A stretch of 64,000 nt of DNA from Thermococcus peptonophilus (GCF_001592435.1 NZ_CP014750.1:124001-188000), one strand, 5' to 3'. Shown: positions 9,142 through 19,139, counted from the first letter of the stretch. Made by a program: numbers and translations. Notes: generated by a model from the letters alone, not told the origin.

Positions 9142-10008
9142 TTAACGGCCGAATTTTGCCATAGCACCTATGAAGTAAAAGAGAAGCTTAGCGGCTGTCA
9201 ACGCCGTCGGATCACCGAGCTTTTCACCTGCAACCTCCATTATGTCAAAGCCCGCTATCTCCTTCTTCTCGGCCAGCCACTCTATGGCCTTAACTACGTC
9301 CCAGAACCCCAGTCCTCCAGCCTCAGGAGTTCCAGTAGAGGGCACCATCGAGATGTCAAAGACGTCGATGTCTATTGAAAGGTACACCGGCTCGGGAAGG
9401 GCCTCTACGAGGTCAACGAAGGCGTCAAAGCTGTAATCCCTCGCGTGCACCCATCTTATTTCACTCTCTTCAGCGTATTCCACTTCCTCCTTCGTCCCGC
9501 TCCTTATCCCGAACATCGCCTCCCTTATTCCGAGCTCGATTATCCTTCTCGCGACGCAGGCGTGGTTGTATGGGTTGTCTTCATATGAGTCTCTCAGGTC
9601 GAGGTGGGCATCGAAGACGATGTAGCTTGCTGGCTTCAGTGCTTCAACCGCTCCAAGCGTCTGGGAATGTTCCCCGCCGAGGAGTATTGGAACGGCCTTT
9701 GGGTTTACCTTCTTAAGCTCTTCAATGGTCTCCCTAACCCTGTCGGCTGTTCTCCTCGGGTCCCCAGCTACGACTGCCACGTCTCCAATGTCGGCTATCG
9801 GAAGCTCCGCTATGTCAATGTCGTAGTCGAGGATGTAGCTCTCAAGGTTCAGGGTTGCCTGCCTTATCAGTGTCGGCCCGAAGCGTGCCCCAGCTTTGTA
9901 GCTCGTAGTCCCGTCGAAGGGAACCCCCAGCAGGACAAACCCAGCATTCTCCGGCTCCACAAGCGGGAACTCCAGCTTGAGTGTCTCGTAAGTGTAAAGG
10001 AACTCCAT
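9142..10008 (-). CDS. speB: Agmatinase / aminopropylagmatine ureohydrolase
   Basis: Ureohydrolase releasing urea from agmatine or, as shown for the T. kodakarensis relative, from N1-aminopropylagmatine to give spermidine. The 288-residue protein has the binuclear manganese motifs: GGEHS around residue 105, FDAHLDLRD around 124-131 and SIDIDVFD around 206-213, plus MEVAGEKLGD near the end. It is cytoplasmic. ATG 10008 is preferred because the family N-terminus MEFLYTYETL begins here; ATG 10026 lies 18 nt upstream. The aIF5A gene about 2.4 kb away encodes the protein whose hypusine/deoxyhypusine modification needs a polyamine, so the locus has a polyamine theme. Confidence 0.92.
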   Translation of the reverse strand: MEFLYTYETLKLEFPLVEPENAGFVLLGVPFDGTTSYKAGARFGPTLIRQATLNLESYILDYDIDIAELPIADIGDVAVVAGDPRRTADRVRETIEELKKVNPKAVPILLGGEHSQTLGAVEALKPASYIVFDAHLDLRDSYEDNPYNHACVARRIIELGIREAMFGIRSGTKEEVEYAEESEIRWVHARDYSFDAFVDLVEALPEPVYLSIDIDVFDISMVPSTGTPEAGGLGFWDVVKAIEWLAEKKEIAGFDIMEVAGEKLGDPTALTAAKLLFYFIGAMAKFGR

Positions 10009-10050
10009 TCTCTCACCTGGAAGCAAAAATAGAAGGGGGCTTAAAAGCCT

Positions 10051-10500
10051 TCACCTGACTATCATCACGGGGGGCTTTATCTCTCCTACAATGTCCTCAA
10101 GCAATGAACCTATCCTGGTCTTACCGCTTTTTCCGTACGCACCCATCACTACGAGGGAGTACTTCCCGCTGTTCGCTTCCTCAAGGACTTTCTCACGGGC
10201 GCTCCCCTCGACAATCCTGAAGGAGCAGTTGATTCCTTCCCTCTGTCCAAGCTCCAAGAGAGCGGAGATAACGTCGTGAATGCTCTTCTTCATCTCCTTC
10301 CATGCGGTCTCCTCAAATCTCTTGAGTTTTTCAACGTCGCCGCTCCTCATGGCAAGGCTTACAGCTATGGCTTGAGCTTCCCTTCTGTCGAGGGCCGAGA
10401 ACAGTATAACCTTAGCTCCTTTTTTCTTCGCCACCGAAAACGCATGAAGAGCTGCCTTCTGGCTCCACTTCGAGCCGTCCACAAGCACGAGTATCCTCAT
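10051..10500 (-). CDS. Universal stress protein (UspA family)
   Basis: Single Usp domain of 149 residues with the alpha/beta nucleotide-binding fold. The N-terminal MRILVLVDGSKWSQKAA carries the conserved Asp, and the C-terminal VVMGAYGKSGKTRIGS is a somewhat short version of the G-x2-G-x9-G(S/T) ATP-binding loop. ATG 10500 follows GAGGTGGAT, so the in-frame upstream start at 10521 is not needed. It is 10 nt downstream of the permease gene, and a second Usp gene precedes that permease, so the permease is sandwiched between two Usp proteins. Usp proteins bound to transporters are known in bacteria; a regulatory role here is inference. Confidence 0.85.
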   Translation of the reverse strand: MRILVLVDGSKWSQKAALHAFSVAKKKGAKVILFSALDRREAQAIAVSLAMRSGDVEKLKRFEETAWKEMKKSIHDVISALLELGQREGINCSFRIVEGSAREKVLEEANSGKYSLVVMGAYGKSGKTRIGSLLEDIVGEIKPPVMIVR

Positions 10501-10510
10501 ATCCACCACC

Positions 10511-11791
10511 TCACAGACCAACGTACCTCAACCAGATTATAGCCGTCCCTATGGCCACAGTCGTTATCATAATCGTCATGCCAACCTTCAGGAAGTCGTT
10601 GAACGTTATCCTTATACCCTCACGGTGGGCTATACCTATGACGACAACGTTTGCACTGGCACCTATGGCAGTACCATTCCCTCCGAGGCACGCTCCCAGT
10701 GAGAGCGCCCACCAGAGCGGGTACGTATTCAAGTGGTTGCCCATTGCCTTTATCAGAGGTATCATAGTCGCTGTGAATGGTATGTTGTCAACTACGGCGC
10801 TTGAGAACGCTGAGAACCATGAAATGGCTAGCACTGCTTCGCCTTCGCTGTGAATGTGGCTAACCATCCAGTTGGCGACCTGGGCAATCGCTCCGGTCTC
10901 TACGAGGGAGCCGACTATTATAAAGAGGCCGCCAAAGAAGAATAGTGTCGCCCATTCGACTTTCTCAAGTGCGTGTTCGGGTGACGCTCTGCTCCAGAGG
11001 AGCAGTATTGAGGCTCCGGTGAGGGCTATAACCGCTGGTTCAACGCCAAGTTTGTCGTGGAAGAAGAAGCCTATGATTACCCCTATGAGTACTACTATTG
11101 ACTTCCTAAAGAGCACTGGGTCTCTGATGGCATCGTTTTCGTCCAGCGACATTATCGTCATCCTGATGCCTTCTTCGTTCTCCTTGTGAGAGTTCATCTC
11201 AGCGCGATAAGCGAGATAAATTATGCCAACAGTTGCAAAGAGGTCAATGAACGCTATGGGCCCCATGTTGAGGATGAATTCGTTGAAGCTGAGGTTAGCT
11301 GCGGAGCCTATCATAATGTTGGGCGGGTCACCAATGAGCGTCGCTGTTCCACCGATATTCGAAGCAAACACCTCCGAGAGCAGAAACGGTATTGGGTTCA
11401 CGTCCATTTTCTTTGTTATGTACAGGAGCATTGGCGTCAGGAGAAGGACCGTTGTGACGTTGTCGAGGAACGCGCTGACGACGGCCGTTACCACCGAGAA
11501 CAGAAGGAGGACTTTCATCGGGCTTCCCTTTGAGAGTTTGGCAGTCTTTATGGCTATGTACTCAAACAGTCCGCTCTCCCTGGCCACGTTCACAACAACC
11601 ATCATTCCCGCGAGGAGGAGTATTGTGTCGAGGTCAAGATACTCTGGCACCTTTTCCCACGGAACTATCTTGATCAGGAGCACCAGGGAAGCCCCGACCA
11701 TTGCCGCTACTGTACGGTGTATCCTTTCGCTCATTATGACACCATAAACGCCTATGAATATTGCCAGCGCTATCAGTTCCATTGGCTCCAT
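10511..11791 (-). CDS. ArsB/NhaD/SLC13 superfamily permease
   Basis: Integral membrane protein of 426 residues with about 11-12 helices. The two inverted halves each have the re-entrant signature of the ion transporter superfamily: NVTTVLLLTPMLLYI with SNIGGTATLIGDPPNI in the first half, and VDNIPFTATMIPLI with GGNGTAIGASANV in the second. The second is close to the P-protein/ArsB signature. Members move arsenite, Na+/H+ or dicarboxylates; the substrate cannot be decided here. ATG 11791 follows GAGGTGGTAAAA. It sits between two universal stress protein genes with 10-nt gaps, so all three are likely co-transcribed. Confidence 0.85.
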   Translation of the reverse strand: MEPMELIALAIFIGVYGVIMSERIHRTVAAMVGASLVLLIKIVPWEKVPEYLDLDTILLLAGMMVVVNVARESGLFEYIAIKTAKLSKGSPMKVLLLFSVVTAVVSAFLDNVTTVLLLTPMLLYITKKMDVNPIPFLLSEVFASNIGGTATLIGDPPNIMIGSAANLSFNEFILNMGPIAFIDLFATVGIIYLAYRAEMNSHKENEEGIRMTIMSLDENDAIRDPVLFRKSIVVLIGVIIGFFFHDKLGVEPAVIALTGASILLLWSRASPEHALEKVEWATLFFFGGLFIIVGSLVETGAIAQVANWMVSHIHSEGEAVLAISWFSAFSSAVVDNIPFTATMIPLIKAMGNHLNTYPLWWALSLGACLGGNGTAIGASANVVVIGIAHREGIRITFNDFLKVGMTIMITTVAIGTAIIWLRYVGL

Positions 11792-11801
11792 TTTTACCAC
11801 C

Positions 11802-12347
11802 TCAGTAGAGGACTACGGGTTTTTCCACATGCTGGACTATTCTGAAGACAACGGGGCTTACACGGTGTGTTTTTGTCGCCTCCGAGCCGTACCGACGGGA
11901 AATTACGAGCAGATCATACTCCTTGGATAGGTCTTTGACATATTCAGCTTTGTCACCGAACGCAATTTTTCTGTTGAACTTGAAGTTCAGCTCATCCAGC
12001 TTCTTCTCAACGTCTCTCAGGAAAGTCTCTGCGAAAGCTATCTCTTTTTCCCTAAATTCCTCTGCTGCTTCTTCTCCGAGCGTTTCCTGTATCATTTTGA
12101 GAACACCCTCGTCGATTACGTAAACCACCTGCACGGTTGCTTCGTTGAATGCTGAAATTGTCTCATAGACCTCCTCGGAAACCTTGCAGGAAAACCTGTC
12201 AAAGGCCAGGAGAACAGAGTTTATTTCTGGAATCACTAGCTCCTCCTCGGTTAAAAAGAAGTTCTCGTAGGCCTTGAGTATTTCCTCGTAACGGGTTCCA
12301 GCGATGTTGTTAAACTTTCTAAGTATGATATCGTGAAGCCAGCCCAT
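11802..12347 (-). CDS. Universal stress protein-like protein
   Basis: Protein of 181 residues with a Usp-like fold after a 40-residue helical N-terminal extension. The core shows INSVLLAFDRFSCK (beta 1 with the Asp), then VQVVYVIDEG, FGDKAEYVKDLSKEYDLLVISR and a last strand HVEKPVVLY. The G-x2-G-x9-G ATP loop is not present, so it is probably a non-ATP-binding member. It is the first gene of the run Usp-permease-Usp(-agmatinase). The N-terminal helix could serve as a docking element for the permease (inference only). Confidence 0.75.
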   Translation of the reverse strand: MGWLHDIILRKFNNIAGTRYEEILKAYENFFLTEEELVIPEINSVLLAFDRFSCKVSEEVYETISAFNEATVQVVYVIDEGVLKMIQETLGEEAAEEFREKEIAFAETFLRDVEKKLDELNFKFNRKIAFGDKAEYVKDLSKEYDLLVISRRYGSEATKTHRVSPVVFRIVQHVEKPVVLY

Positions 12348-12437
12348 AAATACCCCCAGCTCGGGGAGAAAAAGCCCTTTTAAATGAGTTTCGTTTCAAG
12401 TTAAAACCCAAAGGGTGTGAAAGAAAAACAGAAAGGA

Positions 12438-12848
12438 TCACTCGCCCCTGATCTTCTTTATCTGTATCCTGCCGAGGGTTTCCCAGTACTCGACGGTTAT
12501 TCCCTCGGTGAGCTGATCCTTGACCTCGTCGTCAACGCCGCCCTCTATTGGGACGTCGAAGGTCTCGTAGGTTTCCATATCCATGAGCTGGACGGTGTCG
12601 GGGGTTATGGCGATAATCTGGCCGACGCGCTTGTCGATGATCGGGACGTCAACTTCAGCGCTGGTTGGCTTGACGATGCTCCTGACCTTACCGTCGAAGA
12701 TGCCGACGGCCTCAATTCTGGCCTTGGCAGAACCGTGCTTTCCGGGTGAAGAGACCGTAACGTTGACGATCCTGCACGGCTCGCCGTCTATAATTATGTA
12801 CCTGCCCGGCTTGAGCTTGCTGACCTGAACCTTAGTCTTGTCTCCCAT
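12438..12848 (-). CDS. eif5A: Translation factor aIF5A
   Basis: Archaeal homologue of eIF5A/EF-P, which rescues ribosomes at difficult peptide bonds. It has 136 residues. The N-terminal SH3-like domain carries the hypusination loop [12 protein letters not shown], with the modified lysine at about residue 37. The C-terminal domain is an OB fold ([20 protein letters not shown]). Deoxyhypusine synthase transfers an aminobutyl group from spermidine (or an agmatine route in some archaea) to this lysine. The start [15 protein letters not shown] at 12848 is the family N-terminus; the longer frame to 12866 adds six unlikely residues. It appears to be a single-gene unit. Confidence 0.96.
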   Translation of the reverse strand: MGDKTKVQVSKLKPGRYIIIDGEPCRIVNVTVSSPGKHGSAKARIEAVGIFDGKVRSIVKPTSAEVDVPIIDKRVGQIIAITPDTVQLMDMETYETFDVPIEGGVDDEVKDQLTEGITVEYWETLGRIQIKKIRGE

Positions 12849-12918
12849 CTCACATACCTCCCACAAACGTTCTGGCTTCCATAGGAGAGTGTATTTAAAA
12901 AATTTTTGAAAAGGGGGA

Positions 12919-14301
12919 CTACCTCTGTCTCCCTCCTCCGAGAAGTATGCCGTTAAATGCTACGGGCACTAATAGTATTAGGCCGATAATGGCTGCGAGT
13001 TTCATTGTCAGGGGACCAGTAAATGAATAGTAAAGGGAGACAAGTCCTATCACAAGCATTACTGCGGCCCCGAGAGCAGTTAAGAGCCTCTCGTTGGATT
13101 GGAGCACCTTGAGGGCCGGATAGGCTTCAAGGGCCGCCAGAAGTCCGATTATGCTGAAGGGGAGAAAACCAAGGATCTTGAAAAGCGTTTCGTTCCCTAT
13201 AACTGCAGCCGTTGCAAGGCTCAGTATCGAAACTACCGCCAGTGCGCTTCTCCTGCTGGTCTGGATAACTTCGGCTGTCATTTGGGCACCCATCTCTATA
13301 AGGACTATCACCGTTGTAAAGCCTGCCAAGTAGAGAGAAACCATCAGAAGATACACCAGAACACGGGATTTGGGGATAACCTCAAGGAGAACCGCCGGTA
13401 TTAGGTAAAAAGTTTTTATTGAGTCGTAGACGGAGACGGATGGGTTCTCCGTGTAGGTCTTCAACATCTGGAACTTCTGGTAGAATCTAAAGACCTCCTT
13501 TGAAGGCACGTTGGGGTTGTGAACCGCGTTCTCAAAGGCCTGGAAGGACGCTCCGAGGGAGTAAGCAACGGCATAGGAAGCTGCAATGCTCAGGATTATT
13601 TGAAGGACAAAGACCCCAAGTAAAACCCTGCCTATCTTCAGCTCCTCTGGGGAAAAACTTCCGATCACGTAATAAACGCCAGCGCCCAAACCGAACGCCA
13701 GTATAATTCCAGAAAGGAAGACAGTCAGTCCCTGAACATCAAGGGGGGAGTCAAGGGACCACATCTGTGAGAACACATGATCCATGTACAACTTTGCCTG
13801 CTCTGAGACTATCACTGAGGAAGCCTCGTTGCGTATCTGGAAAACAGAAACCAGTGTGAGAACTATCACAAGAACGGAGAGAGCCGCTAGAAGCTCAACA
13901 GTTCTGCCCTTTGCCATGAGCAGGAGCAGCGCCGCTATCAGGATTGTCAGGAGTGCCAGAAGTACTATAAAGCTGCTGTCCTGCCCGAGAAGGAATATCA
14001 ATGCCCATCCTGAGAGATACGAGGTAATCCCCGCGACGAAAACAAGGAACAAAACAAACGTTATCATTAACCCCGGAGTACGCGAGACCTTGAACATGAA
14101 CTCGTAGGGCAGATATCTAGTCCTTTTAGTGCTCTCGACTTCCGAGCGAATTAGGATAAGGGCAATGACGGAGACTAGTGTTCCTATCATCATCCCCTTA
14201 AGGCCGAAAATTATGCTGTATTTGGGCAGGAGAATGTAGTTCACTATTCCAATGATGTAACCGGTTATCAACAGCGCCATCAGTGCATTGATCTTTCTCA
14301 T
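12919..14301 (-). CDS. Multispanning membrane protein, NSS/LeuT-like transporter candidate
   Basis: Protein of 460 residues with about 12 hydrophobic helices. Two segments resemble sodium-coupled neurotransmitter symporters: the first helix [17 protein letters not shown], like the unwound TM1, and [18 protein letters not shown], like TM6 with its glycine-rich break followed by a charged stretch. The match is weak and I see no certain sodium-site residues, so the substrate and even the family are uncertain. It could be a divergent LeuT-fold transporter specific to Thermococcales. ATG 14301 follows AAGGTGATAAAG; the longer frame to 14355 has no such site. It is not linked to any obvious pathway. 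Confidence 0.55.
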   Translation of the reverse strand: MRKINALMALLITGYIIGIVNYILLPKYSIIFGLKGMMIGTLVSVIALILIRSEVESTKRTRYLPYEFMFKVSRTPGLMITFVLFLVFVAGITSYLSGWALIFLLGQDSSFIVLLALLTILIAALLLLMAKGRTVELLAALSVLVIVLTLVSVFQIRNEASSVIVSEQAKLYMDHVFSQMWSLDSPLDVQGLTVFLSGIILAFGLGAGVYYVIGSFSPEELKIGRVLLGVFVLQIILSIAASYAVAYSLGASFQAFENAVHNPNVPSKEVFRFYQKFQMLKTYTENPSVSVYDSIKTFYLIPAVLLEVIPKSRVLVYLLMVSLYLAGFTTVIVLIEMGAQMTAEVIQTSRRSALAVVSILSLATAAVIGNETLFKILGFLPFSIIGLLAALEAYPALKVLQSNERLLTALGAAVMLVIGLVSLYYSFTGPLTMKLAAIIGLILLVPVAFNGILLGGGRQR

Positions 14302-14423
14302 CTTTATCACCTTATGGTGCTGTATATTTGATGATACATGTAGCAATTGAATCAAAAGATAAAAGCTTTTTGGGATTAGGAATCAAGAAATTTAAACCCA
14401 ATGATTACATTAATCCAGAGTGT

Positions 14424-16158
<1,735 letters not shown>

Positions 16159-16186
16159 ATCACCATCCTGACTTATGGAAGCATGG

Positions 16187-16196
16187 CCTTATAAGG
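16187..16196. promoter_or_regulatory. Symmetric TATA element serving two divergent genes
   Basis: CCTTATAAGG is a perfect 10-bp palindrome in the 86-nt gap between the dehydrogenase (minus, start 16158) and the phosphoesterase (plus, start 16245). Transcription starting about 26 bp away would begin near 16165 on the minus strand and 16217 on the plus strand, giving short leaders both ways. No other strong TATA-like element lies in the gap. A bidirectional core promoter is an inference from sequence and spacing. Confidence 0.5.
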
Positions 16197-16244
16197 TCTC
16201 CCGACGTAAATTAAGGCGAAGAAGTAAAAGGTGCCGTGCCCGCT

Positions 16245-16811
16245 ATGCTTGAGTTCCTTCGGAGAAAGCGCCTTCGAAGAGAGAACGAAGATGAAAAGGC
16301 CCTGCTCCACATAAGCGACACACCCGAGAGGGCTTACCCCAGGATAGCGCAGCTTATAGATGAGCTTCATCCGGAGTACATAGTCCACACTGGAGACCTC
16401 GTTGACAACATAAAGCTTGAGAGAAGGCCCGACCTGAAACCTCTCTACGCTGGGGGAGTTAGAAAGCTCGCGAGGATTTTGAAAGGCTCAGGGGCGGAGC
16501 TTTACGTTGTTCCGGGCAACGAGGACGATCCGGAGATCCTGAAAGAGTATTTCGAGGATTCAGTGGTAGAACCCGGCACCGTCGTCGAGATAGGGGGAGT
16601 AAAATTTGCACTTGGACACAAGCCTGAGGAAGTTGCAAGATTGAATGCAGATTTCAAGCTCTACGGCCACAACTTCAAAGTTATGCCCAGAGGGTTAAAC
16701 GGCCTCAGAAGTATCAACATCGTATTTCTTCCCTCAAAGCGGGTTGTAAAGATAAGTTATCCCCCCGGCACCGACACTCACAGGGGTTACAAGCTCTGGA
16801 GGGGATTGTGA
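16245..16811 (+). CDS. Metallophosphoesterase family protein
   Basis: Calcineurin-like phosphoesterase of about 188 residues. Metal motifs occur in order: HISDTPE (a variant of D-x-H, with the usual order changed), HTGDLVDN, VPGNEDD (GN-E in place of GNHD), then GHKPEE and YGHNFK near the end. This resembles the YfcE/MJ0936 phosphodiesterase group, but the N-terminal and GNHD motifs are altered, so activity could be changed. ATG 16245 is chosen, with AAAGGTG about 9 nt upstream; GTG 16236 is an in-frame alternative. Its stop overlaps the start of the next gene, so the two are translationally coupled. Confidence 0.75.
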   Translation: MLEFLRRKRLRRENEDEKALLHISDTPERAYPRIAQLIDELHPEYIVHTGDLVDNIKLERRPDLKPLYAGGVRKLARILKGSGAELYVVPGNEDDPEILKEYFEDSVVEPGTVVEIGGVKFALGHKPEEVARLNADFKLYGHNFKVMPRGLNGLRSINIVFLPSKRVVKISYPPGTDTHRGYKLWRGL

Positions 16812-17794
16812 TGAGGTTTATGCGGTTCGGCCCTTCAATCCTGTTTTTACGGACCCCCCACCCTGAGGCGGTCAGCGAAGGCATCACGAAGATATTCGGA
16901 GTTGAGCCAATTCCAACGGATCAGGCAATCAAGGATAGCAGTGAGTTTGAGACCCTTCTCTTTGTCACCGCCGAATGGCAGAAGGAGACGATACCTCCCG
17001 AGGTGGGGTTTTTAATAAGGGACTCTGCCCGCTCTGTTCTGGCAGCCATCATAAACAACGACCTCCCGATAGAGAAAGTCCACGTGGAGAGTACGATAAT
17101 ATTCCTTAGAGTTCCTGAAAAAGTCGAAGAAGCCCTGAAGTTCCTGTCTGAGGAGCTCAACGGCGAAGTAATGTCGCTTAGGGATGCTCTTGATGAAGGC
17201 GAAGCCCGAGACACTGTTATAGCGGTGACAAGAAAGAGACTCTCCTGTCCTATCGGACCAGAGGAAGTCGAGGGTGCAGTCCTCGTCAGGGAGCACTTCC
17301 TGAAGGTATACCGCCGCTTGAGCATAGAGGCGCCAATGCTCCTCCTCAAGCTGATGTCGGAGTGGAATGAGGTCACAATAAAGATTTATGACACAGCGAA
17401 GAGGTACGAAGAGAACATCTCAAGGCTCATGATGGTTCTCGAAGACCTCGACCTCGGTTTCGTTGTTGGCGAAGGCTGGGACTGGGATCATCCTAGGCCG
17501 TTCATGCGCGTTCCCGTTTACAAGCTCAAGCTCCTGACGTGGGAAGACCCGGTAAAGGTGAAGTTCTTCCTGAAGGGTCTCGAATACAGGGGCTACAACA
17601 GGTTCTGCGATATAGACGTCTTCGTGGGAGGGAAGAAGATAGACTGGATAAAGCTCGGGAAGTTCGACTCTAAGTTTGAGCTGGCAAAAGCCGCGAGGGA
17701 AGAGCTGGAAAAACACCTGAGCGAGGACGTAAAGAAAAGGCTGCACGAGATTGAAGAGGAGCTTTTGAAGGAAACCAAGGAGGAAAAGAGCTAG
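16811..17794 (+). CDS. Uncharacterised protein coupled to phosphoesterase
   Basis: Soluble protein of 327 residues that I do not recognise. It begins with a hydrophobic strand (FGPSILFLRT), has several charged alpha/beta segments and ends in a long, highly charged helix (residues about 285-327, rich in Glu and Lys). There are two cysteines, one in LSCPIGPEEVEG near residue 142 and one in NRFCDIDVFVGG near 262. There is no signal peptide or membrane helix. The ATG at 16811 overlaps the phosphoesterase stop (TGATG); GTG 16808 is an alternative. The 3' end overlaps the convergent RNA methyltransferase gene by 4 nt. Coupling with the phosphoesterase suggests a shared nucleotide or RNA substrate, but this is only inference. 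Confidence 0.75.
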   Translation: MRFMRFGPSILFLRTPHPEAVSEGITKIFGVEPIPTDQAIKDSSEFETLLFVTAEWQKETIPPEVGFLIRDSARSVLAAIINNDLPIEKVHVESTIIFLRVPEKVEEALKFLSEELNGEVMSLRDALDEGEARDTVIAVTRKRLSCPIGPEEVEGAVLVREHFLKVYRRLSIEAPMLLLKLMSEWNEVTIKIYDTAKRYEENISRLMMVLEDLDLGFVVGEGWDWDHPRPFMRVPVYKLKLLTWEDPVKVKFFLKGLEYRGYNRFCDIDVFVGGKKIDWIKLGKFDSKFELAKAAREELEKHLSEDVKKRLHEIEEELLKETKEEKS

Positions 17795-18720
17795 AGCTTC
17801 TTAATCTTCGCAACGAAGAAGCCGCTCGTCCCGTGCCTGTCGGGATAGAAGCGCCTTGCCTTCTTTATCTCCTCGCTCAGCTCAATGCCGAAGGGCTTTG
17901 TCAGGGCCGGCTCGCCGTACCGAAGGGGGAGAAGTTCAACATCAAAGTTGTCCAGAACCCACTGGATAACTAGCTCGTTCTCCTCGGGCTCAAGGGAGCA
18001 TGTGGAGTAAACCAGGACGCCGCCTTTTTTGAGGACACTCAGGCCCTTCTCAAGGAGCTTCATCTGGAGGCCCTGGCAGAACCTCACGTCTTCCATTGTC
18101 CTGTTGGCTTTTCTCTCAGGGTTCTTGTGGATAGTTCCAGAGCCTGTGCAGGGTGCATCGAGGAGGATTTTGTCGAACTCAATGCCTAGTTCATCTATGT
18201 GGAGAGAAGAGCTGTGGAAGAGGATTGTATTGGTAACGCCCAGCCTTGAAAGGTTGAGCCTTGTCTCCTTCAGCCTGTCCTCGCCAACATCGAAGGCGTA
18301 GATTATCCCTTCGTTCTCCATCAGCTGGGCCATGTAGGAAGTCTTCCCGCCGGGGGCGGCGGCCATATCGGCGACGACTTCACCGGGCTTTGGGTCAAGG
18401 GCAACGGGGGGATACATGGAGCTCGCTTCCTGGATGTAGAGAAGGCCGCTTAGATATTCAGGGGTCGAGGTTATCGAGAACGGCTCCCTCGTGAGGCAGA
18501 AGCCCTCCCTCGCCCAGAGGACGCGTCTGAACTGGAAGCCCTTCTTGTTGAGGAGCTTCGTGAGCTTTGGAACTTCTATCCTAAGAGTGTTAACGCGGAA
18601 GCACCTCGGCAGAGGTCTTTCCATGGCCTCAGCTATCGCTAAGGCCCTCTCGCCCCAGAGCTGATAATAGCGCTCCGCGAAGGTCTTTGAGTAGCCGAGG
18701 GAAAACAACTTTTCGAGCAT
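17791..18720 (-). CDS. RNA (cytosine-C5) methyltransferase, NOP2/RsmB/NSUN family
   Basis: SAM-dependent m5C methyltransferase of 309 residues for tRNA or rRNA. It shows the full set of family motifs: AAAPGGKTSYMAQL (SAM site), FDVGEDRLKETRLNL, DAPCTGSGTIHKNP with the release cysteine in PCTG, and VLVYSTCSLEPEENE with the catalytic cysteine in STCS. The N-terminal FRVNTLR marks the start of the RNA-binding part; no PUA domain is evident, so it resembles archaeal Trm4-type enzymes. The promoter has TTTTAAA at 18741-18747, placing the transcript start at about the ATG, so the mRNA is probably leaderless. Three phased palindromes lie just upstream of this TATA box. Confidence 0.92.
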   Translation of the reverse strand: MLEKLFSLGYSKTFAERYYQLWGERALAIAEAMERPLPRCFRVNTLRIEVPKLTKLLNKKGFQFRRVLWAREGFCLTREPFSITSTPEYLSGLLYIQEASSMYPPVALDPKPGEVVADMAAAPGGKTSYMAQLMENEGIIYAFDVGEDRLKETRLNLSRLGVTNTILFHSSSLHIDELGIEFDKILLDAPCTGSGTIHKNPERKANRTMEDVRFCQGLQMKLLEKGLSVLKKGGVLVYSTCSLEPEENELVIQWVLDNFDVELLPLRYGEPALTKPFGIELSEEIKKARRFYPDRHGTSGFFVAKIKKL

Positions 18721-18740
18721 GTTGGGAGTTGGGGAGGGGG

Positions 18741-18750
18741 TTTAAAAGGT
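18741..18750 (-). promoter_or_regulatory. TATA/BRE of the RNA methyltransferase gene
   Basis: On the minus strand ACCTTTTAAA reads as a BRE-like purine/C edge followed by a TATA box. Its centre is 24-26 bp from the ATG at 18720, the normal archaeal spacing for a leaderless transcript. The palindromic array begins 7 bp further upstream. Confidence 0.6.
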
Positions 18751-18756
18751 TCGCCG

Positions 18757-18846
18757 TTTGTGAAAGTCCCACTTTCATAAATCGGCCTATTTGTGAAAAT
18801 GCACTTTCACAGATCACGCCTTCTATGAAAGTCAACTTTCATAAAA
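18757..18846. repeat. Three phased palindromic repeats (operator-like array)
   Basis: Three copies of a dyad with arms TGAAAGT and ACTTTCA lie at 18761-18777, 18794-18809 and 18826-18841; the third extends to TATGAAAGT-CA-ACTTTCATA. Copy 2 has one arm mismatch (TGAAAATG-CACTTTCA). The left arms start 33 and then 32 bp apart, close to three DNA turns, so all copies face the same side of the helix. The flanks also repeat in part (TTTG before copies 1 and 2, ATAAA after copies 1 and 3). The array ends 7 bp upstream of the methyltransferase TATA/BRE and downstream of the small helical gene. An operator for a dimeric regulator fits best; RNA hairpins are an alternative. Confidence 0.7.
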
Positions 18847-18875
18847 CGGGCAAAAGGAGGAAGCCGCTCCGGCGT

Positions 18876-19139
18876 TCAGACCCTCCGGAGCTTGCCTAGC
18901 TCCTCCCACCTTCCCTCCCTCACCAGCTCGACCGCGTAGGTGTAGAGGCCGAGTCTAAGAAGGTTCTCCAGCGTGGGGTCTTTCCTCGAGAGCTCTTTAA
19001 CGGCGGAGGAGAGCTTTTGAAGGGCTTTCTCCCTGGTCTTCTCGGAGTAGTCGGCGAACTCGATGGCCTGGAGGACGGAGAGAACTTCGAGGAGAGTCTG
19101 TTTACCCCACTCCCTCTCGCGGTCGATGAACTCCATCAT
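18876..19139 (-). CDS. Small helical protein of unknown function
   Basis: Protein of 87 residues, almost entirely helical and charged, with no cysteines or membrane segment. The first ten residues, MMEFIDRERE, resemble the opening of archaeal AAA ATPases of the MJ-type family (F-x-D-R-E-x-E), but no Walker motifs follow. It may therefore be a truncated relic, a small partner protein, or unrelated. A clear TATA-like element TTATATATAA at about 19154-19163 would start the transcript near the ATG pair at 19139/19136. There is no overlapping partner gene, so a toxin-antitoxin arrangement is not supported. Confidence 0.65.
   Translation of the reverse strand: MMEFIDREREWGKQTLLEVLSVLQAIEFADYSEKTREKALQKLSSAVKELSRKDPTLENLLRLGLYTYAVELVREGRWEELGKLRRV

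Noticed and set aside
18757-18846. Tandem repeat units taken as a short CRISPR array
   Set aside because: Units are dyads separated by only about 15-16 bp of partly similar sequence, without 30-40 bp unique spacers, and no cas gene is nearby.
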